Counted from the stretch's first letter, positions 15,821 to 25,928 are shown. The stretch is DNA of 64,000 nt from Clostridiales bacterium (GCA_019422525.1 JAHZDE010000010.1:1-64000), one strand, 5' to 3'. Translations and numbers: made by a program. Notes: generated from the sequence alone by a model not told the origin.

Positions 15821-17656
15821 TTATTCCACTGTCACAGATTTGGCCAAATTCCGCGGTTTATCGATGTCGCAGCCCTTCATAGCAGCTACATAATAGGCAA
15901 ATAGCTGCAAGGGAACCACCATCAGCGAAGGCTGCATCATAGAATTGGTGGCAGGCAGATAAAATACGAAATCCGTTTCCTTCTCGATTTCCGTTTTCCC
16001 CTCTACCGTGAGACCCAGCACATAGGCGCCTCGGGCCTTGACTTCCTTTACATTGCTCATGGTTTTGTCAAATAGTGGCAGGTAGCTGGCCAGTGCCACC
16101 ACCAGAGTGCCGTCCTCTACCAGAGAAATGGTACCGTGCTTTAACTCACCGGCAGCATAGGCTTCCGAGTGGATATAGGAAATCTCTTTCAGCTTCAAGG
16201 AGCCTTCCAGAGAAAGGGCATAATCGATGTTCCGCCCGATAAAGAAAATGTCCTTGGCGTTAAAGTTCCGGGAGGCAAAATACTGGATATGCTCCCGGTT
16301 TTGCAGCACCGCTTCAATTTGTTCCGGCAGCTTCTGCAAGTCCGCCAGATAATTTTCGTATTCTTCAGAAGAAATTGTGCCCAACAGGTCAGCCAAGTAC
16401 AGCGCCAGCAGATACACCACCGCCAGCTGAGTGCTATAGGCCTTGGTAGTAGCTACCGCAATCTCCGGCCCGGCCCAAGTATACAGCACATCGTCGGATT
16501 CGTTGGCAATGGAGCTGCCAACCACGTTGACGATAGAGAGAGTTCTTGCTCCCAGCCGCTTAGCCTCTCGCAGGGCAGCAAGCGTATCTGCGGTCTCACC
16601 GGACTGGCTGATAATGAGCACCAGTACTTTATCGTCAATTATCGGGTGACGGTACCGGAACTCCGATGCTACATCGACCTCTACAGGAATACGGGTAAGC
16701 TGTTCCAGCGCATACTTTGCCACTACCCCTACATGATAGGCGGAACCGCAGGCCACAATCACAATGCGGCGGAAACTCTCCACCTGCTCCCGGGTGAGGG
16801 TGATATCATCCAACACGATTTTCCCGTCCCGGATACGGGGAGAAATGGTGTCCCGAATGGCTTTGGGCTGCTCCATAATCTCCTTGAACATGAAGTGCTC
16901 ATAGCCGCCTTTTTCCGCAGCGGAAACGTCCCAGTCAATGTGCACCGGCTCCTTGGGGACTACGTCTCGGTCGGTGTTGAATACGGTCACGCTGCTTCGG
17001 GTTAGTCGCACAATCTCATTATCATTGAGACGGTAAATTTCCCGGGTTTTTGCCAAAATAGCCGGCACATCGGAGGCAATGAAGTTCTCCCTCTCCCCCA
17101 GCCCCACAATGAGAGGGCTGTCTTTCCGCACGGCATACAACTCATTTGGGGAATCCTGACAGATGACCCCCAGTGCATAGGAACCTTCTACCTTATGAAT
17201 GACCCGAATCATGGCTTCCAAAATATCACATTGATATTTTTGATAGTAATATTCCAACAGCTGTGCTATCACTTCGGTATCCGTTTCCGAAACAAAGGTA
17301 ATGCCGCGGTTTATCAAAAAGGTTTTCAGAGTCAAATAATTTTCGATGATACCATTATGCACCACCGCAAACTTTCCTGAATCACTCACCTGGGGATGTG
17401 AGTTAATATCCGATGGTGCGCCGTGGGTGGCCCAACGGGTATGGCCGATACCGATGGTCCCACGCAGACTCTTTCCCCCATCCAGCATATTGCTGAGCAC
17501 CTTCAGCCTTCCTTTAGCCTTAGCCACTTCCAGCTTTTCTCCAGTATATACCGCTACTCCGGCGGAATCGTACCCTCGGTACTCCAGTTTTTCCAGCCCC
17601 TGCAAAAGCAAAGGTGTTGCCTGTTCTTCACCTACATATCCAACAATTCCGCACAT
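15821..17656 (-). CDS. glmS: Glutamine-fructose-6-phosphate aminotransferase (isomerising)
   Basis: A 611-residue enzyme that makes glucosamine-6-phosphate from fructose-6-phosphate and glutamine, the first step to UDP-GlcNAc and peptidoglycan. Cys2 after the initiator (MCGIVGYVG) is the amidotransferase nucleophile. Two SIS sugar-isomerase domains follow (CGSAYHVG, SQSGETADT) and it ends LAKSVTVE, the classic C-terminus. AGGAGG precedes the ATG. No glmS ribozyme core was seen in the short upstream region. Confidence 0.96.
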   Translation of the reverse strand: MCGIVGYVGEEQATPLLLQGLEKLEYRGYDSAGVAVYTGEKLEVAKAKGRLKVLSNMLDGGKSLRGTIGIGHTRWATHGAPSDINSHPQVSDSGKFAVVHNGIIENYLTLKTFLINRGITFVSETDTEVIAQLLEYYYQKYQCDILEAMIRVIHKVEGSYALGVICQDSPNELYAVRKDSPLIVGLGERENFIASDVPAILAKTREIYRLNDNEIVRLTRSSVTVFNTDRDVVPKEPVHIDWDVSAAEKGGYEHFMFKEIMEQPKAIRDTISPRIRDGKIVLDDITLTREQVESFRRIVIVACGSAYHVGVVAKYALEQLTRIPVEVDVASEFRYRHPIIDDKVLVLIISQSGETADTLAALREAKRLGARTLSIVNVVGSSIANESDDVLYTWAGPEIAVATTKAYSTQLAVVYLLALYLADLLGTISSEEYENYLADLQKLPEQIEAVLQNREHIQYFASRNFNAKDIFFIGRNIDYALSLEGSLKLKEISYIHSEAYAAGELKHGTISLVEDGTLVVALASYLPLFDKTMSNVKEVKARGAYVLGLTVEGKTEIEKETDFVFYLPATNSMMQPSLMVVPLQLFAYYVAAMKGCDIDKPRNLAKSVTVE

Positions 17657-17706
17657 GAGTATTCAGCCTCCTTTATCGGGCACAGCACAGCTTTTTATAT
17701 GGAATC

Positions 17707-17762
17707 GGAAAAGCGCCGGTTTGCCAGTGCTTTTTATCACCGGACAGCCGGGGCGCTTCTCC
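17707..17762 (-). terminator. Probable terminator after purA
   Basis: GGAAAAGCGCCGG (17707-17719) pairs imperfectly with CCGGGGCGCTTCTCC (17748-17762). The stem is strong but the T-run after it on the minus strand is short. Confidence 0.45.
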
Positions 17763-17781
17763 TTACAGTTTATGCAGTTTT

Positions 17782-19059
17782 TCAGCGATAAATGATATCG
17801 TCGCGGGAAGGTCCGTTGGAGACAATGGTAATCGGCACACCCAGGTGCTTTTCGACAAACTCCACATAGTTCCGGGCATTCTCCGGCAAATCCTCATATT
17901 TCTTAATGCCGCGAATGTCGCACTTCCAGCCGGGCAATACTTCCAGAATAGGCTTGCAGCGCTTGAGCTTAGGGGTCACCGGGAAATGGTCAATGCGCTG
18001 GCCATCCAGCTCATAAGCCACACATACGGGAATTTCATCCAGATAGCCCAAAGCGTCCAGAACGGTAAAGGCCACACCGGTAGCGCCCTGCACCTGGCAG
18101 CCATAGCGGGAAGCTACCAGATCGAGCCAGCCCATACGACGGGGACGTCCGGTAGTTGCGCCATATTCGCCGCCGTCGCCGCCTCTTCTGCGCAGCTCGT
18201 CGGCTTCTTCGCCGAAGATTTCGCTGACGAATTCACCGGCACCTACAGCGCTGGAATAGGCCTTGACCACGGTGATAACTTCTTTGATTTCATAGGGAGG
18301 CACACCAGCGCCCACAGCGCCGTAACCGGCCAAAGTGGAGGAGGAAGTCACCATGGGATAGATGCCGAAATCGGGGTCTTTCAGAGAGCCCAACTGGCCT
18401 TCCAGCAGAATAGTCTTGCCTTCCTTAACAGCCTTGTGCAGCAGCTCAGCGGTATCGGCCACATAGGGAGCCAGCTGCTCTTTATATTCCATCAGTTTGT
18501 TGTAGACATCCTCAGCCTTGAGGGCAGGCTGATGATACAACTGTGTATACAGCACGTTTTTCAGAGCCAGCACATGGTCGATGCGTTCCATGATGCTGTC
18601 CTTATCGTCGAACAGCTCGCTGACCTGGAAGCCGATTTTAGCATACTTGTCGGAATAGAAAGGCGCGATACCGGACTTGGTGGAACCAAAGGACTTGGAA
18701 GAAAGACGGGCTTCCTCCATGGCATCCAGCTCTTTGTGATAGGGCATTACAATCTGTGCTCTATCAGAAATCAGAATGTTGGGCTTCGGAACACCGCGGC
18801 TTTGAAGCTCTGCCATTTCCTTGACAAAGTTCTCCACACTCAAAGCCACACCGTTGCCAATAATATTGGTGATATGGTCATAGAATACACCAGAAGGCAA
18901 CTGATGCAGGGCAAATTTGCCGTAATTATTGATGATGGTATGTCCTGCGTTGCTGCCGCCTTGAAAACGAATCACGATGTCCGACTGTGCAGCCATAACA
19001 TCTGTAATTTTACCTTTACCTTCGTCGCCCCAGCAGGCGCCGACGATTGCCTTTACCAT
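17782..19059 (-). CDS. purA: Adenylosuccinate synthase
   Basis: A 425-residue GTP-dependent enzyme joining IMP and aspartate to give adenylosuccinate, the first committed AMP step. It shows the N-terminal GACWGDEGKGK loop, GSNAGHT and TTGRPRRMGWLD. The ATG at 19059 follows AAAGGCG at a usable spacing; a start 16 codons upstream has an unrelated extension. purB lies directly upstream, 87 bases away, so both steps from IMP to AMP are likely co-transcribed. Confidence 0.96.
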   Translation of the reverse strand: MVKAIVGACWGDEGKGKITDVMAAQSDIVIRFQGGSNAGHTIINNYGKFALHQLPSGVFYDHITNIIGNGVALSVENFVKEMAELQSRGVPKPNILISDRAQIVMPYHKELDAMEEARLSSKSFGSTKSGIAPFYSDKYAKIGFQVSELFDDKDSIMERIDHVLALKNVLYTQLYHQPALKAEDVYNKLMEYKEQLAPYVADTAELLHKAVKEGKTILLEGQLGSLKDPDFGIYPMVTSSSTLAGYGAVGAGVPPYEIKEVITVVKAYSSAVGAGEFVSEIFGEEADELRRRGGDGGEYGATTGRPRRMGWLDLVASRYGCQVQGATGVAFTVLDALGYLDEIPVCVAYELDGQRIDHFPVTPKLKRCKPILEVLPGWKCDIRGIKKYEDLPENARNYVEFVEKHLGVPITIVSNGPSRDDIIYR

Positions 19060-19146
19060 ATAATTCACGCCTTTCTGTTGAATGGTGTTGCCGCAGACGC
19101 AAAACACGCCACGGCAAATATTTATTTCATTTATGGATAAACAATT

Positions 19147-20580
19147 TTATACGTTGATTTCCGCAGTCTCTTCGGGAATATCCTCATACTTCTTCAAAAT
19201 GGGACGCACGGTCTCAGCGAGGAATTCCTCCGTTTGACGGGGTGCACGGCCCACATATTTTTCAGGACGCACAATGTGCTCCAGCTCTTCCAGCGTCACA
19301 CCGAAAATCGGGTCGTTGGCAATGCGGGCCAACAGGTCGTTTTCGCCGCCCTCTTCCTTGACCACCTTGGAAGCAGCCATGGAGTGAACACGGATGCGCT
19401 CGTGAAGCTCCTGACGGGAGGCGCCCCGCTTTGCTGCGTCCATCATGATATTCTCGGTAGCCATAAAGGGCAGCTCTCGGCGCAGATGCTGCTCGATAAC
19501 CTTGGGATACACCACCAGGCCGTCGGCCACGTTCATATACAGGTTGAGGATACCGTCTACTGCCAAGAAGGCTTCCGGCACGCTGATGCGCTTGTTGGCG
19601 GAATCGTCCAAGGTGCGCTCGAACCACTGGGTGGAGCTGGTCATAGCCGGGTTCAGGCTATCGGCGATGACGTAACGGGCCAGAGAAGCTATGCGCTCGC
19701 TACGCATGGGGTTGCGCTTGTAGGCCATGGCGGAAGAACCGATCTGATTCTTCTCAAAGGGCTCCTCCACTTCCTTCAGGTGCTGCAGCAGGCGGATGTC
19801 GTTGGAGAACTTGGCCGCACTCTGGGCAATGCCGCTGAGCACAGAAAGCATCTGGCTATCCAGCTTGCGGGAATAGGTCTGGCCGGACACGGGGAAACAG
19901 GCCTTGTAGCCCATCTTTTCCGCAATCTTATGGTCAATGGCCTTACACTTCTCATGGTCTCCGTCAAACAGCTCCAGGAAGCTTGCCTGGGTACCGGTGG
20001 TGCCCTTAGAGCCCAGCAGTTTTGCCTTGCTCAGCTGATACTCCACATCTTCCAAATCCATCAAAAGCTCCTGAATCCACAGGGTAGCACGCTTACCAAC
20101 AGTGGTAGGCTGGGCAGGCTGGAAATGGGTAAATGCCAAGGTCGGCAAATCTTTGTATTTTTCGGCAAAATCTGCCAGCACGCGGATAACGCCCACCAGC
20201 TTGCGACGGACGATCTTCATAGCTTCCGTCATGATGATAATGTCGGTGTTATCGCCCACATAGCAGGAGGTAGCGCCCAGATGAATGATGCCCGCGGCTT
20301 TGGGGCACTGCTGGCCATATGCATACACATGGCTCATCACGTCGTGGCGAACCACCTTTTCCCGGGCCTCTGCCACTTCATAGTTAATGTCATCGGCGTG
20401 GGCTTTCAGTTCATCCACCTGCTCCTGTGTTACCGGCAGACCCAACTCCATTTCGGATTCCGCCAAGGCAATCCAGAGCTTTCGCCAGGTGCGGAACTTC
20501 ATGTCCGGGGAAAACAGGTATTTCATTTCCTTATCCGCATATCGAGCGGAAAGAGGGGATTCGTAGGTATCTCTGCTCAT
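19147..20580 (-). CDS. purB: Adenylosuccinate lyase
   Basis: A 477-residue fumarase/aspartase-superfamily enzyme that cleaves adenylosuccinate to AMP and SAICAR to AICAR, releasing fumarate. The signature loop GSSAMAYKRNPMRSERI is intact and HLGATSCYVGDNTD supplies active-site residues. The ATG at 20580 has GAAAGGTG upstream; a start ten codons earlier is less likely. A strong promoter (20747-20775) lies within the end of dapF, giving a leader of about 155 bases. Confidence 0.95.
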   Translation of the reverse strand: MSRDTYESPLSARYADKEMKYLFSPDMKFRTWRKLWIALAESEMELGLPVTQEQVDELKAHADDINYEVAEAREKVVRHDVMSHVYAYGQQCPKAAGIIHLGATSCYVGDNTDIIIMTEAMKIVRRKLVGVIRVLADFAEKYKDLPTLAFTHFQPAQPTTVGKRATLWIQELLMDLEDVEYQLSKAKLLGSKGTTGTQASFLELFDGDHEKCKAIDHKIAEKMGYKACFPVSGQTYSRKLDSQMLSVLSGIAQSAAKFSNDIRLLQHLKEVEEPFEKNQIGSSAMAYKRNPMRSERIASLARYVIADSLNPAMTSSTQWFERTLDDSANKRISVPEAFLAVDGILNLYMNVADGLVVYPKVIEQHLRRELPFMATENIMMDAAKRGASRQELHERIRVHSMAASKVVKEEGGENDLLARIANDPIFGVTLEELEHIVRPEKYVGRAPRQTEEFLAETVRPILKKYEDIPEETAEINV

Positions 20581-20746
20581 GTAGGATACACACCTTTCTT
20601 TTATATTCATCCAAAAACTTGGGGGCCATCATTGCCAAAAAACAGAAAAGCGGACACAAAGGGCTGCGATGGATTCTGTTTTCCAGAAATCAATCAACAC
20701 CTCCGCATCTGCTTTTGTGTTTCGTCGTATCCACATACGACAATAT

Positions 20747-20775
20747 ATTATATCAGATTTTGACTTCTCCGTCAA
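20747..20775 (-). promoter_or_regulatory. Promoter of purB-purA
   Basis: On the minus strand TTGACG (20770-20775) and TATAAT (20747-20752) are 17 bases apart. The -35 box sits within the last codons of dapF. The long leader shows no riboswitch I recognise. Confidence 0.7.
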
Positions 20776-21580
20776 AAACAAATTCCGCTGGGCCGGTCAT
20801 CTCTACCTCATTTGTTTGTTTGTTCCAAAAAATTTCCAAATCTCCCCCTCGAAGATGTACCAAAACACGGCGTCCGGTACGTCCAGTAAGGTTACAAGCG
20901 ACTGCTACAGCACAGGCACCGGTACCACATGCCCAGGTTTCCCCGGAACCGCGCTCCCACACCCGCATTTCTACTTCGTTTTCGCCGCAAATACGCACGA
21001 ATTCGATATTGGCACGCTCCGGAAAAACTGGATGGTGTTCCAATGCCGGACCCACGGTTTCCAAGGGAAAATGCTCCACATCATCCACAAAAATGACGCA
21101 GTGAGGATTGCCCATGGAAACACAGGTACAATTCCAGTCTTGACCCGTAGCAGTAATGGTCTGATTTTCCACCCCAGGCAACGTGGTAGGAATAGCATCC
21201 GGTGTGAGGCCGGGCTGCCCCATATTTACCCGGATACTGCGGACATGGCCGTTTTCTACATCCAGATATAGAGTTTTTACGCCACTTTGGGTGTCAATCT
21301 TCAATACATCTTTTTGAGCAATGCCTCGCTCATAGACATATTTTCCCACACAACGGATACCGTTGCCGCACATTTTGGCTCGAGAGCCGTCGGCATTGTA
21401 CAAATCCATTTCTGCATCTCCGTTTTTGCTGGGCTTAATGAGAATAATCCCATCGCCGCCTATTCCAAAATGACGGTCACTGAGACGGACAGACAAGGCT
21501 GCCGGGTCATCAACCTGCTCTTCAAAGCAGTTGATATAGATATAATCATTGCCGATACCCTGCATCTTGGTAAAGCGCAT
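20753..21580 (-). CDS. dapF: Diaminopimelate epimerase
   Basis: A 275-residue cofactor-free epimerase converting LL- to meso-diaminopimelate for lysine and peptidoglycan. Both catalytic cysteines are present, in MCGNGIRCVG and WACGTGACA, with FTKMQGIGNDYI at the start. The ATG at 21580 has AAGGAGAG at seven bases, so an 11-codon upstream extension was rejected. It follows glnA by 36 bases and is probably read from the glnA promoter. Confidence 0.95.
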   Translation of the reverse strand: MRFTKMQGIGNDYIYINCFEEQVDDPAALSVRLSDRHFGIGGDGIILIKPSKNGDAEMDLYNADGSRAKMCGNGIRCVGKYVYERGIAQKDVLKIDTQSGVKTLYLDVENGHVRSIRVNMGQPGLTPDAIPTTLPGVENQTITATGQDWNCTCVSMGNPHCVIFVDDVEHFPLETVGPALEHHPVFPERANIEFVRICGENEVEMRVWERGSGETWACGTGACAVAVACNLTGRTGRRVLVHLRGGDLEIFWNKQTNEVEMTGPAEFVFDGEVKI

Positions 21581-21616
21581 GGGATCACTCTCCTTATTGA
21601 AAATTCTTTGCACAAA

Positions 21617-22948
21617 TCAGAACTTGCTGAGGTATTCCTTGATTTCCCACTCGGTAACAGCAGTGGCAAAGCGGTTCCACTCGTGCTCTTTCGCTTCTAC
21701 GTATTTATTAAATACATGGTCGCCCAGCACTTCATGCAGGAACTCGTCCTTTTTCAGCTCTTCCACAGCTTCTTTCAGGTTGGCCGGCAGGTTCTCAATT
21801 CCCTCGGCCAAACGTTCTTCCTCGCTCATATCATAGATATTGGCGGAAACAGCCGGCGGCGGGGTCATTCCTTTTTTAATACCTTCCAAGCCAGCAGCCA
21901 GTAGTACGGCAAACTGGAGATAGGGGTTGCCGGAGGGGTCGGGGTTGCGCAGCTCTACACGGGTACCATTGCCACGGGTAGCGGGCACACGCACCAGAGC
22001 GCTGCGGTTAGAGGCAGTCCAAGCAATATAGCAGGGAGCTTCGTAACCAGGTACCAAACGCTTGTAGGAATTGACCAGCGGATTGGTAAGAGCGCAAATT
22101 CCCTTAACGTGATTCATAATACCTGCAATAAATTGTAGAGCAATCGTGCTCAGCCCCTTGGGACCGTTGGGATCGCAAAAAGCATTTTTGCCATCTTTAA
22201 ACAAGGACATATTGATATGCATACCGGAACCTGCCTCACCAAACACCGGCTTGGGCATAAAGGTGGCGCACAGGTGGTTAAAGCTGGCAATGGACTTGAC
22301 CACCATTTTAAAGGTCATAATATTGTCGGCAGAACGCACGGCTTCATCATAGCGGAAGTCAATTTCATGCTGAGCAGTAGCACACTCGTGGTGGGAAGCT
22401 TCAATCTCAAAGCCCATCTCTTCCAAATTCAGGCAGATTTCCCGACGAGTCAGCTCACCAACATCCGAGGGACCCAAATCGAAATAGCCGGCAGTATCAT
22501 AGGTAATCGTTGTGGGATGTCCCTGCTCATCGGTGTTGAACAGGAAAAACTCACATTCGGGACCTACATTAAAGGAAAAGCCCATCTCCTCCGCCTGCCG
22601 AATGGTCTTCTTCAGAATATAGCGCGGATCGCCCTCAAAGGGAGTACCGTCCGGCTTGTAAACATCACAAATTAACCGGGCAATCCGTCCATGCTTGGAG
22701 TGCCAGGGATACAGGGTAAAGGTATCCAGATCCGGACGCAGATACATATCGGACTCTTCAATCCGGACAAAGCCTTCAATGGAAGAACCGTCAAACATGC
22801 ACTCGTTGTTCAGCGCTTTTTTGGCCTGGCTGGTGGTGATGGCTACATTCTTCAGAGTTCCGAAAATATCGGTAAACTGGAGACGGATAAATTTTACGTC
22901 TTTTTCCTCAATAATACGGAAAATGTCCTCTTTTGAATAATGGCTCAA
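21617..22948 (-). CDS. glnA: Glutamine synthetase type I
   Basis: A 444-residue GSI-alpha-length enzyme making glutamine from glutamate, ammonia and ATP. The N-terminal beta-grasp (FTDIFGTLKN) and catalytic metal motifs (VGPECEFFLF, NHVKGICALTNPLVNSYKRL) are present. The start is TTG at 22948, six bases after GAGGAGG; this gives MSHYSKEDIF and the expected length, while the nearest upstream ATG would add 17 unrelated residues. It is divergent from gdhA. Confidence 0.95.
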   Translation of the reverse strand: MSHYSKEDIFRIIEEKDVKFIRLQFTDIFGTLKNVAITTSQAKKALNNECMFDGSSIEGFVRIEESDMYLRPDLDTFTLYPWHSKHGRIARLICDVYKPDGTPFEGDPRYILKKTIRQAEEMGFSFNVGPECEFFLFNTDEQGHPTTITYDTAGYFDLGPSDVGELTRREICLNLEEMGFEIEASHHECATAQHEIDFRYDEAVRSADNIMTFKMVVKSIASFNHLCATFMPKPVFGEAGSGMHINMSLFKDGKNAFCDPNGPKGLSTIALQFIAGIMNHVKGICALTNPLVNSYKRLVPGYEAPCYIAWTASNRSALVRVPATRGNGTRVELRNPDPSGNPYLQFAVLLAAGLEGIKKGMTPPPAVSANIYDMSEEERLAEGIENLPANLKEAVEELKKDEFLHEVLGDHVFNKYVEAKEHEWNRFATAVTEWEIKEYLSKF

Positions 22949-23034
22949 ATGATGACCTCCTCGTTTTCTGCACTCCGCCGGACAGAACCGGCTTTTCATT
23001 ATTTCTTAGAAGCAGTGCTGATAATATAAATACT

Positions 23035-23064
23035 ATTGTATTCCACCTTCCTTCCCCTTGTCAA
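23035..23064 (-). promoter_or_regulatory. Promoter of glnA
   Basis: Minus-strand TTGACA (23059-23064) and TACAAT (23035-23040) are 18 bases apart, about 85 bases before the TTG start. Confidence 0.65.
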
Positions 23065-23266
23065 TCGCTTTTGACTCCTTTCTGTTCTTTTCATTTGTAT
23101 GCACAATTTTCCCGCCTTCCGTGGGGGGAGCCTCCCCAAAATGCAAAATATGAATCCTCCAGCTTTGATTCCTGCAAAATTTGCATGTTTTTTTAAAAAA
23201 CCTTCCCGAAAACGACACAGCGGCGTTAAAAACTTGCGAAATTTTCAAAAAAGTTCTCAATTTTTC

Positions 23267-23295
23267 TTGTAATCTGCTCTTTAATATGGTAAAAT
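23267..23295 (+). promoter_or_regulatory. Promoter of gdhA
   Basis: TTGTAA (23267-23272) and TAAAAT (23290-23295) are 17 bases apart, giving a leader of about 110 bases. Confidence 0.6.
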
Positions 23296-23409
23296 AAGCC
23301 CGTCGGCTGCCAAAATCATGCAGCATGTACTGCAAAACCATCGGCTCTTTTGCCAAATTTTGGTTATGTAAGGTCTTACAATTGAATTTTTTATTAGGGG
23401 GATTTGTTC

Positions 23410-24741
23410 ATGTCTTATGTCAGCGACCAGCTGGAAATCATTCGCAAAAAGAATGCCAGCGAACCGGAGTTTATTCAGGCTGTCACTGAGGTTCTGACCA
23501 CTTTGGAGCCCGTGATTGAAGCTAACCCACAGTATCAGGCTGCCGGTATTCTGGAGCGCATTACCGAGCCCGAGCGCGTGATTATGTTCCGCGTACCGTG
23601 GGTTGACGACAACGGTAAAGTTCAGGTGAACCGTGGCTTCCGCGTACAGTTCAACTCTGCTATTGGACCCTACAAGGGTGGCCTGCGTTTCCATCCTTCT
23701 GTAAACCTGGGCATTATCAAATTCCTGGGCTTCGAGCAGATTTTGAAGAACTCCCTGACCGGCCTGCCCATCGGCGGCGGCAAGGGCGGCTCTGATTTCG
23801 ACCCCAAGGGTAAGTCTGACCGCGAAGTGATGGCTTTCTGCCAGAGCTTTATGACCGAACTGTATCGTCACATTGGCCCCGACACGGATGTGCCTGCTGG
23901 TGATATCGGTGTAGGCGGACGTGAGATTGGTTATCTGTTTGGCCAGTATAAGCGTATCCGTGACGCTTATGAAGGTGTGCTCACCGGTAAGGGCCTGACC
24001 TATGGCGGTTCTCTGGCTCGTACGGAGGCTACCGGTTATGGCCTGCTGTACTTCACCAACGCTATGCTGAAGAAGAACGGCTATTCCATGGAAGGCAAGA
24101 CCGTTGTGGTTTCTGGCGCAGGCAACGTGGCTATTTATGCTACCGAAAAGGCTACTCAGCTGGGCGCTAAAGTTGTCACCATGTCCGACTCCACTGGCTG
24201 GATTTATGACGCTGAGGGTATTGATTTGGCTGCTATCAAGGAAATCAAGGAAGTCAAGCGTCAGCGCTTGAGCGAGTATAAGAAGTATCGTCCTAACTCC
24301 GAGTATCACGAGGGTAAGGGCGTCTGGACCGTTCCCTGCGACATCGCTCTCCCCTGCGCTACCCAGAACGAGCTGAATGAGGAAGATGCTAAGACCTTGG
24401 TGAAGAATGGCGTTATTGCTGTTGCCGAAGGCGCCAACATGCCTTCCACCATGGAAGCTACCGAAGTCTTCCTGAAGAATGGCGTGCTCTTTGCTCCTGG
24501 CAAGGCTTCCAACGCTGGCGGTGTAGCTACCTCCGCTCTGGAAATGAGCCAGAACAGCATGCGTCTCTCTTGGACCTTTGAAGAGGTCGACCAGAAGCTC
24601 CAAGGCATTATGGAGAACATCTTCAAGCAGGCTGACGAGGCTGCTGAGAAGTATGGCCATGCCAAGAACTATGTGATGGGCGCTAACATCGCTGGCTTTG
24701 TCAAGGTTGCCGATGCTATGCTGGCTCAGGGCATTGTTTGA
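23410..24741 (+). CDS. gdhA: NADP-specific glutamate dehydrogenase
   Basis: A 443-residue hexameric-type enzyme that aminates 2-oxoglutarate with ammonium. The substrate lysine lies in YKGGLRFHP and the catalytic loop is GGGKGGSDFDPKGKSD. A Rossmann motif VSGAGNVAIYA follows. The ATG at 23410 has AGGGGGA eight bases upstream; a TTG two codons earlier overlaps that region. Codons are strongly biased to a few choices (GGC/GGT, GCT, AAG) compared with neighbours, which suggests high expression. Confidence 0.95.
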   Translation: MSYVSDQLEIIRKKNASEPEFIQAVTEVLTTLEPVIEANPQYQAAGILERITEPERVIMFRVPWVDDNGKVQVNRGFRVQFNSAIGPYKGGLRFHPSVNLGIIKFLGFEQILKNSLTGLPIGGGKGGSDFDPKGKSDREVMAFCQSFMTELYRHIGPDTDVPAGDIGVGGREIGYLFGQYKRIRDAYEGVLTGKGLTYGGSLARTEATGYGLLYFTNAMLKKNGYSMEGKTVVVSGAGNVAIYATEKATQLGAKVVTMSDSTGWIYDAEGIDLAAIKEIKEVKRQRLSEYKKYRPNSEYHEGKGVWTVPCDIALPCATQNELNEEDAKTLVKNGVIAVAEGANMPSTMEATEVFLKNGVLFAPGKASNAGGVATSALEMSQNSMRLSWTFEEVDQKLQGIMENIFKQADEAAEKYGHAKNYVMGANIAGFVKVADAMLAQGIV

Positions 24742-24775
24742 TTTTGAGCTGTCTTTAAAGATTCGATTTTAATAC

Positions 24776-24817
24776 AAAAATACTGCCAGGCTTTTGAAGC
24801 TTGGCAGTATTTTTTTG
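24776..24817 (+). terminator. Terminator of gdhA
   Basis: AAAATACTGCCA and TGGCAGTATTTTTTT form a strong stem 35 bases after the stop, ending in seven T. Confidence 0.9.
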
Positions 24818-24856
24818 TTTGGATATAGCAAAGGCTTAAAAATATTTAGAAAAAGG

Positions 24857-25846
24857 CTATGGTAAAAATGATTTCTTTCGATTTTTGATTAACCTTCCTC
24901 CATTGACAGCTATACATATTATTGCCGTAACGCTGCCTGAAATAATAATAACCAGCAAATCGATTGGGGCAAACACAAGGCAGCCTAATCCGTTAAACAA
25001 AAATCCATTTCCGAATCTGTAAAGATTTCCATTTAAGAGAATCATTTCTCCAATATACATAGCAAACGTGAACAAGGAGGCTATGATAGACGGAAAAACT
25101 ATGGACTGTATTTTCTTCTTCCCCATCGTATAAGAACCAATAAAAACTCCCATTGTGACTCCAAACAAAACGAAGAAAACAGCCATCAACAGGGCTGACA
25201 GGGCTGACACCGTAATTTCACCAGTACGGTAAAAGGAAGTGAAACATGCCCATATACACATTCCCAGAAAAGCGATGCTCGTAATAGCTTGTATGGTCAA
25301 TACCTTTTTACGGCTATCATCACCAGTAGAAATCATTTTTGCGAAACCGTAGAAGCAATTCAACAGTGATACAAGAATCACAATTGAAATCAAGTAAAAA
25401 TGAAGTTTAAAAGCAGGACTGTATCCTCCTAACAGAATATCTACCGCTTCCCATGTTCTTGTCTGATATTCTTCGGGCGGTACATAACATAATGACATTT
25501 GCCAGCTTTCCAGCTGAACTAATTCTTTTGTTTGTACCAGAATTTTTGTCTCCATAAATCGTTCTATGACGAAAAAAAGTATCGTGGAAAAGAGAGAAAC
25601 CCACAGTAGGTCCAGTTTACGGAACAGCTTTTGAATAAGCGGAAGCAGTAGAATACCTAATAAAAGCGCCAATGCAATTGGTGTATATGGGATAACATAT
25701 TTCGGATAACATTCCAAAGGGACCGCACCGTTTTGAAGCATTTCTTTCAAAAGATATATCCCCATGTAAACGGGATAAAGAGAAGCACCCCCAACAATAG
25801 CCACTGATAACGAAAAAAACTTTTTATAGCATAAACGTTTTTTCAC
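24857..25846 (-). CDS. Unrecognised multi-span membrane protein of the BlaI/BlaR1 operon
   Basis: A 329-residue protein with eight or nine hydrophobic segments (near 11-30, 52-68, 78-95, 150-165, 180-200, 210-235, 245-265, 285-310) and a short polar loop at 105-145. I do not recognise a family. It starts GTG behind AAGGTGAT and is the third gene after a BlaI-type repressor and a BlaR1-type protease, so its expression is probably controlled by them. The region is AT-rich relative to the neighbours, suggesting transfer. Confidence 0.6.
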   Translation of the reverse strand: MKKRLCYKKFFSLSVAIVGGASLYPVYMGIYLLKEMLQNGAVPLECYPKYVIPYTPIALALLLGILLLPLIQKLFRKLDLLWVSLFSTILFFVIERFMETKILVQTKELVQLESWQMSLCYVPPEEYQTRTWEAVDILLGGYSPAFKLHFYLISIVILVSLLNCFYGFAKMISTGDDSRKKVLTIQAITSIAFLGMCIWACFTSFYRTGEITVSALSALLMAVFFVLFGVTMGVFIGSYTMGKKKIQSIVFPSIIASLFTFAMYIGEMILLNGNLYRFGNGFLFNGLGCLVFAPIDLLVIIISGSVTAIICIAVNGGRLIKNRKKSFLP

Positions 25847-25928
25847 AATATCACCTTATTTTCCCATATGCATAATATAATATTTAATTTATAAAAATTC
25901 ATCTGATAGAGAACTCTATTTTATCTTA

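Larger units (their letters stand above)
22949..23409. other. Divergent glnA/gdhA regulatory region
   Basis: 461 bases without a gene. It contains a promoter for each flanking gene and a small GGGGGAGCCTCCCC palindrome near 23125. A 107-codon minus-strand frame here has no ribosome site or domain and is taken as chance. Confidence 0.6.

Noticed and set aside
17657..17781. glmS ribozyme upstream of glmS
   Set aside because: The region is only 125 bases and lacks the conserved ribozyme core; its hairpin is better explained as the purA terminator.
20581..20752. Purine riboswitch in the purB leader
   Set aside because: The leader is long, but the three-way junction and loop sequences of a purine aptamer were not seen.
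23033..23356. 107-codon minus-strand frame in the glnA/gdhA gap
   Set aside because: It overlaps two good promoters and has no ribosome site or domain.
23281..24660. 459-codon open frame antisense to gdhA
   Set aside because: Codon bias of gdhA keeps the opposite strand free of stops; it has no ribosome site or recognisable domain.
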